A stretch of DNA of 64,000 nt. Source: Eubacterium sp. An11. Its GTDB lineage: Bacteria > Bacillota > Clostridia > Lachnospirales > Lachnospiraceae. The notes under the pieces are model-generated. The model was not told where the DNA came from. It saw nothing but the letters and a program-made list of their open reading frames with translations, and did no database searches. Positions within the stretch are counted from its first letter, which is position 1. Each line of letters begins with the position of its first letter. The translations under genes were made by a program, and so were the position numbers. Of this stretch, positions 1 through 7,744 are shown in pieces. The DNA is taken from assembly GCF_002161065.1 (NCBI RefSeq), contig NZ_NFLV01000008.1, positions 62,001-126,000 of the forward strand. The letters are read 5' to 3'.

Positions 1-2472
1 TGACAGCTGGTATGTTCCTTTTCCAAAGGTCAGCTTCGCCGAACGCTGTCCCTCTTCCAACGGAACTGCAAAAGTAAACGTTGTGTTTTCATTATAATAA
101 TAATGACTCTTTGCCGTCAGGGTATTCTTCATCTCTCCCACCCAGATGGAAAGATCCTGATCCGGATGCAGGTTTTTCACCTGAAACTGCAGAAATAGTA
201 CTTTCTGTTGTGGATTTTCACTGACTGATCTTTCTGTGGGGAGAGCAACGGAAATCTCCTCTTCCGCCTCTGCGCAGACAGCAAATCCCCCGGCAGTTCC
301 GGAAATCCATCCGGTCCCGCTGATTCCCGCGGCAAAGTCACCGGAAATATCCTGCACGCCGCTGTCCCGGCAGATTTCTTCTTTCACATTTTCTGCGGAC
401 GATGTTTTATCATCATCCACCGCATAGTAAAGCAGCGCCAGCTGATTATACGGAAATTCCAGTTTTGCGTATTCGGAAGCTGATATCATCCGGTCTGTGC
501 TGTAGATGACCGGAGACGCCGATGGATTTTCATAAATCTTCCATCCGCCTTTTTCTGCTGTTTTTGCGGCGCCCGGCACCGTTTCTTTGGAACAGATATA
601 CTTTACGCCCATAAATTTCTCAAAAACCGGATTGCGTGAGGACGACTGCATCAGGCAGTTCCGGAAAGGCTGTTCCAGTTGAAACGTCTTTTTGCGGAAG
701 GTATCGTAACCCTGATGATACCCCGAGGAATACAGGGAGGAAATGTACTGATCGTTTGTCCATATACGATTAATATCCGCTTCATTTTCTTTATCGGTTC
801 CGGACTGCTCCGCCCGGTAAAATCCCGTTTCTTTTGCCAGCGTCTCCGACAGCAGCCTGCCGATCTCCCTGTCGTTGACCGCCTTATAAAAGTCTTTATC
901 CAGCATCCGGTCCATACTCTGATGACAGACGACTCCGAAAAATGCCAGAAAAAGGATGGAAGGTGCCAGAAGAAAAAGCGCATTTCTTTTTCTCCAGAAT
1001 ATACAAAAGAAGACGGCCATCAAAACGGCGTCCGCCAAAAGAAGCCAAAAACACCAGCTGGCGCCGATTTTATTTTTTTCTGTGATAATGAGAGCGCTCG
1101 TCAGCACATAGGGTAGAATAGAAGAAATAAATCTTCTGCCTGTCTCTGATGTGGTCATCCTTCCTGTCTTCGGTCCATTTTCCAGGGAATGAAGATACAG
1201 GGCGATGAGATAGCAAAGCAGAGGGAGAAACGGGATTAGCGCCTTATCCCGCATATAGAGCCCGCCGTTTAACAGCCAGGAAAAAAGCGGGATACATAAA
1301 ATAAACAAACAGCTTCCCGCCAGTATCTTATCCTGCCATTTTTTGAAAAATAAAACAGATACGAGGATCGTAAAAGCCAGTGTCGTAAGGCCCAGACTGT
1401 AAGGATTATAGCAAAACTCTTTGATGCGAAACTGCGGAATCAGAAGTTCCTGCCAGGAAATGCCTGTGACGCTGTTTTCTCTCCCTGTGAGAGCAAAAAT
1501 CGTCGGCACCAGAAGAATGCTGCTCATCATCACGGCAATCAGAAGACGCAGTAGAAAAGCCGCCCCCTCTTTTAAGAGGCCCGCCGCCGTCACCTGCCGC
1601 CGCATCCTGCCGCACTCCATAAGATAACGATGGATGGCGTACACTCCCAGAACAAGCATACCTCCGATGCTGAAATAAAAGCTGGTCATGATCATCAGAA
1701 AAACGCTGACGATCAAAAGCCCGCTGCTTCTTGCCCGGAAAAATGTACGAACGTTTCCTTTCTTTTTTGCCATTCGGACAGCGGAATCGCTGTTCTCATT
1801 CCGGTTCTTTCTCCCTGTTCTTCTCTCTTTAGTGAGACATACATATTTCTTCCTGAACATCTGTTGTCCGGTGCCGGAAAAATTCCAGGAAACGGCTCTC
1901 CGTGAAAAATACCGGTCCACACCAAAAAAGCCCATACACAAAAAGGGCATATAGTTGACAAACATAATCTGATTATAGGAATGAAAAATCATTGGCGCCG
2001 CCAGAAGAAACAGCACCGCAGTGCCAAAACAGATCCTCTCTCCGAACTTCTGGTTTCTGAGCCAGAGATAAACAAGGATCACGGAAACTGCCAGACAGAC
2101 AAACTGTGCCCCCATAATATAATCGGACATCTTCACAAAAGGAAGCAGATAAGAAAGGAGAATGACCGGACTGTACAGCCCGTAGTAGGAAAAATGATAT
2201 ATATTCTGTCCTCCCCCGATATTTGCCGCAAATTCCGGAAACAGATTTCCTGTGGCATAAAACTGCCGGCGAAAATAATCCGGAAGTACGCTGTGCTGAC
2301 TGATCCAGTCTACTTTTGAACCAAACGCTCCCTGCCGCAGACAAAACAGCCAGCAGAAAAAAGCGGAAAGTAACAGAAGAACCAGGGCCCGGTACCAGAA
2401 TGTCCTCTTCCCGGTGCGGCTGGCAATAATATCCATCTTCGTTTTTCCTTTCTTCCATGTCTTGTCCGTCAT
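1..2472 (-). CDS. YfhO-type multi-pass membrane protein, 3' end outside the window
   Basis: I read this minus-strand frame codon by codon and it stays open for 824 codons from ATG 2472 to the first base, so the C-terminus lies beyond the window. The N-terminus is basic (MTDKTWKKGK) and followed by a hydrophobic helix. Many hydrophobic segments occupy roughly residues 20-480. A long soluble part follows, with Tyr/Trp/Gly-rich text such as YRAEQ, YSSGYHQGY and WKIYENPSASPVIYS. This layout matches the YfhO family, large GT-C-fold membrane proteins involved in glycosylating lipoteichoic acid or other wall polymers. The ATG has GGGG about 12 bases upstream, a weak Shine-Dalgarno. The gene is divergent from the two-component system at 2713. 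The family call is by layout and sequence style; the substrate is unknown. Confidence 0.72.
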   Translation of the reverse strand, partial: MTDKTWKKGKTKMDIIASRTGKRTFWYRALVLLLLSAFFCWLFCLRQGAFGSKVDWISQHSVLPDYFRRQFYATGNLFPEFAANIGGGQNIYHFSYYGLYSPVILLSYLLPFVKMSDYIMGAQFVCLAVSVILVYLWLRNQKFGERICFGTAVLFLLAAPMIFHSYNQIMFVNYMPFLCMGFFGVDRYFSRRAVSWNFSGTGQQMFRKKYVCLTKERRTGRKNRNENSDSAVRMAKKKGNVRTFFRARSSGLLIVSVFLMIMTSFYFSIGGMLVLGVYAIHRYLMECGRMRRQVTAAGLLKEGAAFLLRLLIAVMMSSILLVPTIFALTGRENSVTGISWQELLIPQFRIKEFCYNPYSLGLTTLAFTILVSVLFFKKWQDKILAGSCLFILCIPLFSWLLNGGLYMRDKALIPFLPLLCYLIALYLHSLENGPKTGRMTTSETGRRFISSILPYVLTSALIITEKNKIGASWCFWLLLADAVLMAVFFCIFWRKRNALFLLAPSILFLAFFGVVCHQSMDRMLDKDFYKAVNDREIGRLLSETLAKETGFYRAEQSGTDKENEADINRIWTNDQYISSLYSSGYHQGYDTFRKKTFQLEQPFRNCLMQSSSRNPVFEKFMGVKYICSKETVPGAAKTAEKGGWKIYENPSASPVIYSTDRMISASEYAKLEFPYNQLALLYYAVDDDKTSSAENVKEEICRDSGVQDISGDFAAGISGTGWISGTAGGFAVCAEAEEEISVALPTERSVSENPQQKVLFLQFQVKNLHPDQDLSIWVGEMKNTLTAKSHYYYNENTTFTFAVPLEEGQRSAKLTFGKGTYQLS

Positions 2473-2625
2473 TTTCCCATTATTCCCCTTTCACCAAAAC
2501 AGTAAGCTTCTTTTCAAACCGATTTTTGTTTCATTGCAGCAGAAGCCTGCCGTTCATCTACTTTTTGATTTTTCCATTTAAAACCGTACTTTAAACGACT
2601 CTCCTTAAAATATCCCCAAAGAAAA

Positions 2626-2676
2626 TCTTAATTTTTCTTAAGAAGAGCCCTTTTTTTCTTAAACTTCGGTATAATA
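2626..2676 (+). promoter_or_regulatory. Promoter with direct-repeat operator for the response regulator operon
   Basis: TTTTTCTTAA occurs at 2632-2641 and again at 2654-2663, exactly 22 bp apart, and a further TCTTAA sits at 2626-2631. A perfect TATAAT lies at 2671-2676, but no good -35 hexamer is found 17 bp upstream. Direct repeats two helical turns apart beside a promoter without a -35 are typical of an OmpR/PhoB-family activator, here most simply the regulator encoded next (autoregulation). This is inference. Confidence 0.5.
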
Positions 2677-2712
2677 GACACATCTTTTCCATGGAAGGGA
2701 GAACGTACAAAC

Positions 2713-3414
2713 ATGGAACACTCACGAATTTTAATAGTCGACGACAATCCGGAAATACGGGAAATCATTCATGTTCTTCTGGAAGGAGAAGGTTTTTTGA
2801 TCGAGGAGGCGTCCGATGGAGAAACGGCGCTGAAACTGACGATGGAAATGGATTTTGATCTGATCATTCTTGATATCATGATGCCAGGGAAAAACGGCTA
2901 TCAAACCTGCGTCTCCATCCGGAAAAACTGTAACGCGCCGGTGCTTTTCTTAAGCGCCCGCACGAAAGACAGCGATAAGACTCTGGGATTTTCCAGCGGC
3001 GGCGATGATTACTTGGCCAAACCTTTTTCCTACAATGAATTGATCAGCCGCAGCAAAGCCCTGATCCGCCGCTATCTGGTCTATAAGGGAAAAGACACGC
3101 CTGAACCGCCGGAAAAAGTACTCCGGTTTCATCATCTGGAGATTCACGAGGAGACAAGGGAAGTCCTGGCCGACGGCAGACCCCTGGTGCTTACGGACAC
3201 AGAGTATGCCATCCTTCTTCTCTTTATCACCCACCGGCATCAGATTTTCTCCGCGGAACATTTATATGAGGCCGTGTGGAAAGAGCCCTATTATTACGGA
3301 GCCAACAATACGGTCATGGTACATATCCGGAATCTCAGGAAAAAAATTGAAAAAGATCCGAGAAATCCGGTCCTGATAAAAACAATATGGGGAAAGGGGT
3401 ATCGCTGTGATTAA
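2713..3414 (+). CDS. OmpR/VanR-family response regulator
   Basis: This is a 233-residue transcription factor. The receiver domain (about 1-120) shows the acidic pair D10/D11, the phospho-acceptor D54 in LIILDIMMPG, S81 and the conserved K103 in the KPF motif. The C-terminal winged helix (about 135-233) contains LTDTEYAILLLF and ends in the family-typical TIWGKGYR. AAGGGAG about 11 bases before the ATG serves as ribosome-binding site. It overlaps the kinase gene by 8 bases, so the two are co-translated. The phosphorylated protein should bind direct repeats; candidates lie just upstream at 2626-2663. Target genes are unknown, though the divergent YfhO-like gene is a possible one. Confidence 0.93.
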   Translation: MEHSRILIVDDNPEIREIIHVLLEGEGFLIEEASDGETALKLTMEMDFDLIILDIMMPGKNGYQTCVSIRKNCNAPVLFLSARTKDSDKTLGFSSGGDDYLAKPFSYNELISRSKALIRRYLVYKGKDTPEPPEKVLRFHHLEIHEETREVLADGRPLVLTDTEYAILLLFITHRHQIFSAEHLYEAVWKEPYYYGANNTVMVHIRNLRKKIEKDPRNPVLIKTIWGKGYRCD

Positions 3415-4810
3415 ACGCATGAAAAACCGGCTGTGTTCACTGAAAATCCGGCAGCAATTCTTTCTTCTGCTGCTGGTCTCAGGCGTTCTTTGCTTCTCAT
3501 TGTTCCAGTTTTTCTGGCAGAGCAAATGGGAAGCCGCCTATGCGGTCCGGCAGACCGGACTTCTGCCGCTGCCTTCTCTGCGGGAGGACTTTTTTCAGGA
3601 ACTCTATGAAGAAGCCAGGGACTATTCCGTTCCTGACAAAGAAAATAATGCGGCGCAGCAGCAGGCATTTGCTCCTTTTTTTGATATTTGCGACGCCTAC
3701 ACAGGATTATACATTTACGGAGCCGACGACGGTCTCTACCGCGCCGGAAAGTTTCCGGAATACTTTTATGACCACAGCAGTCTCTTTTTCAATCTGGCTC
3801 TGGATTTTACAGACAATATCGGCGAGGAGCACTATGAGCTCTCTCTGCCTTTCAAAAACGGATATTACAGCGTTCAGATTCTCTGTTATCACAATGCGGA
3901 ATTTATGTTTTATTATTACATTTTCTGTCTTCTTTTCTGCGTGGCGCTGTTTTTGTCTGTGCTTTTATTTTTTATCAGCCGGAAAATGCAGTCGGTCATT
4001 GCCATGGAGCAGGAAATCCTCCGCATGTCCACCGGCGACCTGGATCACCCTGTCCGGGTTCGGGGACAGGATGAGATCGGTATTCTGGGGCAGGAGCTGG
4101 ACAATCTCCGTCAGACTCTCCGGGAAAATATCCGGCAGGAACAGGAAAGCCGGAAGGCCAATCAGGACCTGATCACCGCTCTCTCCCATGATCTTCGCAC
4201 ACCCCTCACCATTCTCCGGGGGTATCTTGAAGTGATGCAGCTGCGGCGCAATCCTGAGATCCACGAGGAATATCTCCGGCGCTGTCTCAAAAAAACCGGC
4301 GATATTCAGGAACTGACCGACCGGATGTTTGAGTACGCCCTCGTCTCCGAGGAGGAAGAAACGCCGGACTTCACCTGCCTTTCTACCAGCGATGTTCTGC
4401 AGTATCTCCGGGAAAACTGCGAATATATCCGCCTGGCCGGTTTTCACACACACTGTCGTTTTTCGGAGGAAAGCGCCAGTCTCACCAGCGACCGTCTGAT
4501 GCTGAAACGGATTTTTACCAATCTGTTTTCCAACATCCTCAAATACGGCGATAAGGAACAGCCGGTGGAAGTATCCTGCGCCCTCTTCCTCAACCGGGAA
4601 CAGATTCATATTTCCATCAAAAATACCATCCGTCAGGAATATTCTTCCGATGACAGCAACAATATCGGCCTTCGAAATGTACAGAAAATGGCAGAGCTTC
4701 TTCACGGACATCTGGAAATGGAGCGAAGTCAGGAAGTATTTACCATTCATCTGACATTCCCATTAAAAAAGAAGAACTCCTCTCCGTTCCGGCTGACGCT
4801 TCGTCAGTGA
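3407..4810 (+). CDS. Membrane sensor histidine kinase
   Basis: A 467-residue HAMP-type kinase starting at GTG 3407 inside the end of the regulator gene. Membrane helices are at about 17-36 and 168-190, flanking an extracellular domain of about 130 residues. A HAMP linker follows (about 190-242). The dimerisation domain carries the phospho-accepting H261 in ALSHDLRTPLTIL, and the ATP-binding domain shows the N box NLFSNILKYG and a G-box-like NIGLRNVQKMAE. It should phosphorylate the regulator encoded immediately upstream. The ATP-binding domain is on the short side for the family but no key motif is missing. The signal sensed cannot be deduced. Confidence 0.92.
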   Translation: MIKRMKNRLCSLKIRQQFFLLLLVSGVLCFSLFQFFWQSKWEAAYAVRQTGLLPLPSLREDFFQELYEEARDYSVPDKENNAAQQQAFAPFFDICDAYTGLYIYGADDGLYRAGKFPEYFYDHSSLFFNLALDFTDNIGEEHYELSLPFKNGYYSVQILCYHNAEFMFYYYIFCLLFCVALFLSVLLFFISRKMQSVIAMEQEILRMSTGDLDHPVRVRGQDEIGILGQELDNLRQTLRENIRQEQESRKANQDLITALSHDLRTPLTILRGYLEVMQLRRNPEIHEEYLRRCLKKTGDIQELTDRMFEYALVSEEEETPDFTCLSTSDVLQYLRENCEYIRLAGFHTHCRFSEESASLTSDRLMLKRIFTNLFSNILKYGDKEQPVEVSCALFLNREQIHISIKNTIRQEYSSDDSNNIGLRNVQKMAELLHGHLEMERSQEVFTIHLTFPLKKKNSSPFRLTLRQ

Positions 4811-4891
4811 ATATCGTGACAGAACTCAGACCGGTGTTGACCCGGGGCAGTTTTCAGAACTGTATAAATTTGCAGAATTTTTCAAAAAAGA

Positions 4892-4920
4892 TTGACATGT
4901 GTCTATGGGTGTGATAATAT
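4892..4920 (+). promoter_or_regulatory. Sigma-A promoter of tRNA-Leu
   Basis: TTGACA at 4892-4897 is separated by 17 bp from TAATAT at 4915-4920. The tRNA begins about 100 bp downstream and no other gene intervenes. Confidence 0.65.
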
Positions 4921-5018
4921 ATCAGAGTTGATGTGCAAAGCCAGCTATGACAGCTGCATGATACATTTTCTATGTTTTTCGAATATTCATTTTGCTCTCA
5001 TGAGCAGATGAAGGACAC

Positions 5019-5101
5019 GCCGATGTGGCGGAATTGGCAGACGCACTTGACTCAAAATCAAGCGGAGATAATCCGTGCCGGTTCGAGTCCGGCCATCGGC
5101 A
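5019..5101 (+). tRNA. tRNA-Leu (anticodon CAA)
   Basis: A class II tRNA of 83 bases. The acceptor arms GCCGATG and CATCGGC pair, the anticodon stem CTTGA/TCAAG encloses the loop CTCAAAA with anticodon CAA, a long variable arm follows, and the T arm GCCGGTTCGAGTCCGGC is standard. The discriminator is A5101 and CCA is not encoded. It decodes UUG. The genes that follow are eroded or accessory, so its 3' end is a possible integration target, but no att duplicate was recognised. Confidence 0.97.
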
Positions 5102-5110
5102 TAAGAATTT

Positions 5111-5141
5111 AGCTCTGAACCATGAGGTTCAGGGCTTTTTT
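5111..5141 (+). terminator. Rho-independent terminator after tRNA-Leu
   Basis: AGCTCTGAAC pairs with GTTCAGGGCT (one G-U pair) around a 6-base loop and is followed by a T run. Confidence 0.85.
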
Positions 5142-5223
5142 ACTGCACAATAATAAATCAATTCTTAAAAGAAATTCCCTTCGCCTGTGCGCGAATCAAT
5201 GTTTCTAAATTCTTGCTTTCCTA

Positions 5224-5285
5224 TTGCTTTTTCACACAGGATAAGATATACTGAGTACATATTGGTTAGTTATTACTAACCATAT
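5224..5285 (+). promoter_or_regulatory. Promoter with palindromic operator upstream of the methyltransferase genes
   Basis: TTGCTT at 5224-5229 and TATACT at 5247-5252 are spaced 17 bp. The palindrome GGTTAGT-N4-ACTAACC at 5264-5281 lies across the expected transcription start. The arms extend with ATAT on both sides (one extra base on the left). This layout suits repression by a dimeric, for example TetR-type, regulator, but no such gene is nearby. The sequence from here to 5388 contains no gene I recognise. Confidence 0.5.
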
Positions 5286-5388
5286 GATCTGCTTTGAGGA
5301 GTTGATCCTCTGCCCTTTGATGGTGGCAATGCAGTCAGGACTGAGTTTGGTCATGAATACGCTGTGGCAGGCAGGATAGCCGTTTGCA

Positions 5389-5889
5389 ATGTTCATAAGG
5401 AAGAATACTATGCCGGAATTTGCTTCCCGTTCCGCTAATATGGACCGATATATCCAGGACTTCCTCCGCCGCAAACCAGGGGGCGTAATCGCAGAACTGG
5501 GGTGCGGGCTGGAGACCACCTTTTACAGGAACGACAACGGGCATACCCGCTGGTACGCTGTCGATCTGCCGGATGTGATGGAATATCGAAAGACACTGCT
5601 CCTGGAACCGGAACGACAGACATACTTTGCCGGCGATGCCTTTTCAGATGACTGGATCAGGCGGATTCGTATCGATGTACCGGATGCGCCGGTGCTGGTT
5701 ACGGCCGGCGGTCTGTTCCACTATTTTGAAGAGGAAAAAGTACTTGCCCTTATGCGGATGCTGCAAAGCTTCGGAAATGAGGAACCCTATTACCGCCATA
5801 TCGACAAGACCGGGCTGAAACTCTCCACAAAGCTCAGCATGAATGTATCCGACCGATTTTGTATGGTGAAGATGGTGCATGTGAAATAA
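5389..5889 (+). pseudogene. Truncated class I SAM-dependent methyltransferase (leucine carboxyl methyltransferase-like)
   Basis: The 166-residue open frame contains the core of a PCMT/LCMT-type methyltransferase: DFLRRKPGGVIAELGCGLET with the SAM-binding GCG loop, the acidic strand-2 motif WYAVDLPDV, and VTAGGLFHYFEEEKV. The N-terminal 50-60 residues usual before the DFLRRKPGG motif are absent. After SFGNEE the protein jumps straight to PYYRHIDKTGLK, whereas members I know have about 60 more residues between these blocks. I read this as a gene that lost its 5' end and suffered an in-frame internal deletion. It precedes another methyltransferase by 39 bases. A shortened active enzyme cannot be excluded. 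Confidence 0.6.
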
Positions 5890-5928
5890 AGCAAGAAAGA
5901 TTTAGCTAAATAAGGAGATGATATTATC

Positions 5929-6744
5929 ATGCAAGACAGGAATTTCCGACAGGCAGTAATCCGCCTTGGGACGCACGGAGAGAATTACGGGAGCTGGATG
6001 TCAAACCCTGTTTTCTATGTGGCAGGCGGCCTTTTGGCGCTGTCTGTGGTACTGGCGGTGCTGTCATTTACGGTGTTCCATATCACGGCGCTGGGTGTGA
6101 TGTTCGTGATTGCCGCAGTGATCCTGCTGGCGCTGCTTCTGTGGTGTGCCTGGATACGGCGGCAGTATGCCTTCGGAGGCGGCGGTATGATGGATCAGAC
6201 TCACCTGGTCGTCCTTTCCCATCTGAATTTTGACGGGCAGGGGCAGTTTCTGGAAGTGGGCTGCGGCTCCGGGCCATTATCCATCCGGGCGGCCCTCACC
6301 TGGCCGTCGGCCCAGGTGACAGGCATTGACTATTGGGGCGCAGACTTCGGCTACAGCCAGGCTATGTGCGAGAAAAACGCCGCAAGCGAAGGTGTGAGCG
6401 CCCGGTGCCGGTTTCAGCATGGGGACGCCAACAAGCTGGACTTCCCGGATGAGAGCTTTGACGCCGTGGTTAGCAACTACGTCTATCATAATATCATGGG
6501 TTCGGACAAACAGGCATTGCTGCTGGAAACCCTGCGGGTGCTGAAAAAAGGCGGCGTGTTCGCCATCAACGACAACATGAAACCACGGGCATACGGGGAT
6601 ATGGATTCTTTCGTCCGGAAACTGCGGGGTATGGGCTATGCGGATGTACGGCTCATCGATATGACCCGGGAGATCTTCGGCTCCCGCCGGCGGGCGGCCA
6701 TGATGATGCTGGGTGAGTCCCGGATGCTGGTAGGGCGGAAATAG
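5929..6744 (+). CDS. Membrane-anchored class I SAM-dependent methyltransferase
   Basis: A 271-residue protein with two hydrophobic helices at about 25-70 (the second ends in LLALLLWCAWIRR), followed by a Rossmann methyltransferase domain. Motif I is FLEVGCGSGPLSIRAA, then TGIDYWG, the motif II region FDAVVSNYVYH, and LRVLKKGGVFAIND. It belongs to the UbiE/Methyltransf_11 group and has no gap or lesion. GGAG lies about 11 bases before the ATG. It follows the deleted methyltransferase and probably shares its promoter. The small-molecule or lipid substrate is unknown. It ends in TAG. Confidence 0.85.
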   Translation: MQDRNFRQAVIRLGTHGENYGSWMSNPVFYVAGGLLALSVVLAVLSFTVFHITALGVMFVIAAVILLALLLWCAWIRRQYAFGGGGMMDQTHLVVLSHLNFDGQGQFLEVGCGSGPLSIRAALTWPSAQVTGIDYWGADFGYSQAMCEKNAASEGVSARCRFQHGDANKLDFPDESFDAVVSNYVYHNIMGSDKQALLLETLRVLKKGGVFAINDNMKPRAYGDMDSFVRKLRGMGYADVRLIDMTREIFGSRRRAAMMMLGESRMLVGRK

Positions 6745-6798
6745 AGGGGAAGGGGATGATGCTGATTTGATATTATTTTACTGAAATGCAGCTAAAAT

Positions 6799-6830
6799 AC
6801 AGCGGCTAATCAACTGCGATTAACCGCTGT
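6799..6830. terminator. Hairpin between convergent genes
   Basis: ACAGCGGCTAATC pairs with GATTAACCGCTGT with one wobble. It sits between the methyltransferase (plus) and HEPN gene (minus) 3' ends. The flanking T tracts are weak, so termination efficiency is uncertain. Confidence 0.5.
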
Positions 6831-6840
6831 AAACTTCTCC

Positions 6841-7156
6841 TTAATCTGTTATATCCGTAAATTGTGCAATGCTGTCTTCCGTAAATTGTTTACATAGTTT
6901 AATTGCTTCCGCACAGTCATCTAAATCCTCTTGATTTAATGTCAGAGAATCTTCCCCTTAAAACTCTTTCTTTCTCTTCATTTTCGATGCTGTTTTCAGG
7001 CTCAGAAAATTCTGAAATCAAATGCTTCAGATATCGTTCACAAACACTTTGTGCCATTGCGCCCATCTCATTAAATAACTGACCACTATTATATGCAAAC
7101 ATAAAATATTGATAGGAATTATCTGCAAAATCTTTATATGTTCTCAGCTCTTCCAT
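6841..7156 (-). pseudogene. HEPN-domain protein, frameshifted
   Basis: The open frame from ATG 7156 encodes a helical HEPN domain (MEELRTYKDFADNSYQ..., then AMAQSVCERYLKHLI), but it runs out of frame after residue 70 and stops at 6917. Dropping one G from the four-G run at 6954-6957 (plus-strand CCCC) restores a convincing HEPN C-terminus (QEDLDDCAEAIKLCKQF) ending at TAA 6841. The repaired gene has 105 codons including the stop, normal for the family. It overlaps the nucleotidyltransferase gene by 13 bases, the classic HEPN/MNT arrangement. HEPN proteins of this type are small RNases or AMPylation targets in toxin-antitoxin modules. The break is either real inactivation or a base-call error in a homopolymer. 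Confidence 0.75.
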
Positions 7157-7536
7157 AAAATTATACCATCTTTCTTGATTACATTATAAAAAAAACTTTT
7201 GGCGCTGTTAAAGTTTGTCACAGTGGCAACTTTTAAATCGACTTCTATGCCGGATTTCATCTCGATTTCATCACACAAAATATTTTTCAAATCAAAAATC
7301 TTCTTTTTAGGCGGCATCTCATTCACCAGAATCATCAAATCAATATCACTGCCAAATCTTGATCTGCTTTTAGCACAACTGCCAAAAAGAATGATTTCCT
7401 CAAAAACTAAATCAAAACACTGAATAATCTCAACACATTTATTGATTGCATCTAAATGACGTTTCGATACCAAACAGGATTTATTTAATCCTTGCAATGT
7501 CTCCTTTTTCATTCTTGTGTATATGACCATTATCAT
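7144..7536 (-). CDS. MNT-type minimal nucleotidyltransferase
   Basis: A 130-residue nucleotidyltransferase-fold protein. The signature LFGSCAKSRSRFGSDIDLM shows the GS motif and the DxD metal pair, and SGIEVDLKVA supplies the third acidic residue. In HEPN/MNT modules the MNT protein neutralises the HEPN protein by adding nucleotides to it. The gene is first in the operon and intact, while its HEPN partner is frameshifted. The start is ambiguous between ATG 7536 and the ATG two codons later; GAGAGG lies 4 and 10 bases upstream respectively. The local sequence is AT-rich. Confidence 0.88.
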   Translation of the reverse strand: MIMVIYTRMKKETLQGLNKSCLVSKRHLDAINKCVEIIQCFDLVFEEIILFGSCAKSRSRFGSDIDLMILVNEMPPKKKIFDLKNILCDEIEMKSGIEVDLKVATVTNFNSAKSFFYNVIKKDGIILWKS

Positions 7537-7744
7537 GATACCTCTCTAAAATCCAATACTATTCTGCTCTATGATATTATCCGGGATAAAAATCCATTTT
7601 TTACATTATACACATTCTGCATACCTTTTACAATTTGTTTTATATGTTTCTTCCAGGGATTCTGTACCGACGGTGATATCCTCCGGTACGGCGTTTTATG
7701 TATTTCCCGCACGGTTTTACGCCGCAGGAAGCGGTGAATACCTT

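Noticed and set aside
679-1116. A 145-codon plus-strand frame
   Set aside because: It is antisense to the YfhO-like gene, with low-complexity, unnatural composition.
1973-2458. A 161-codon minus-strand open frame
   Set aside because: It lies in another frame over the N-terminal part of the continuous YfhO-like reading frame and has no family features.
5019-5101. tRNA-Leu as a confirmed integration site
   Set aside because: No integrase and no duplicate of the tRNA 3' end was found in the window.
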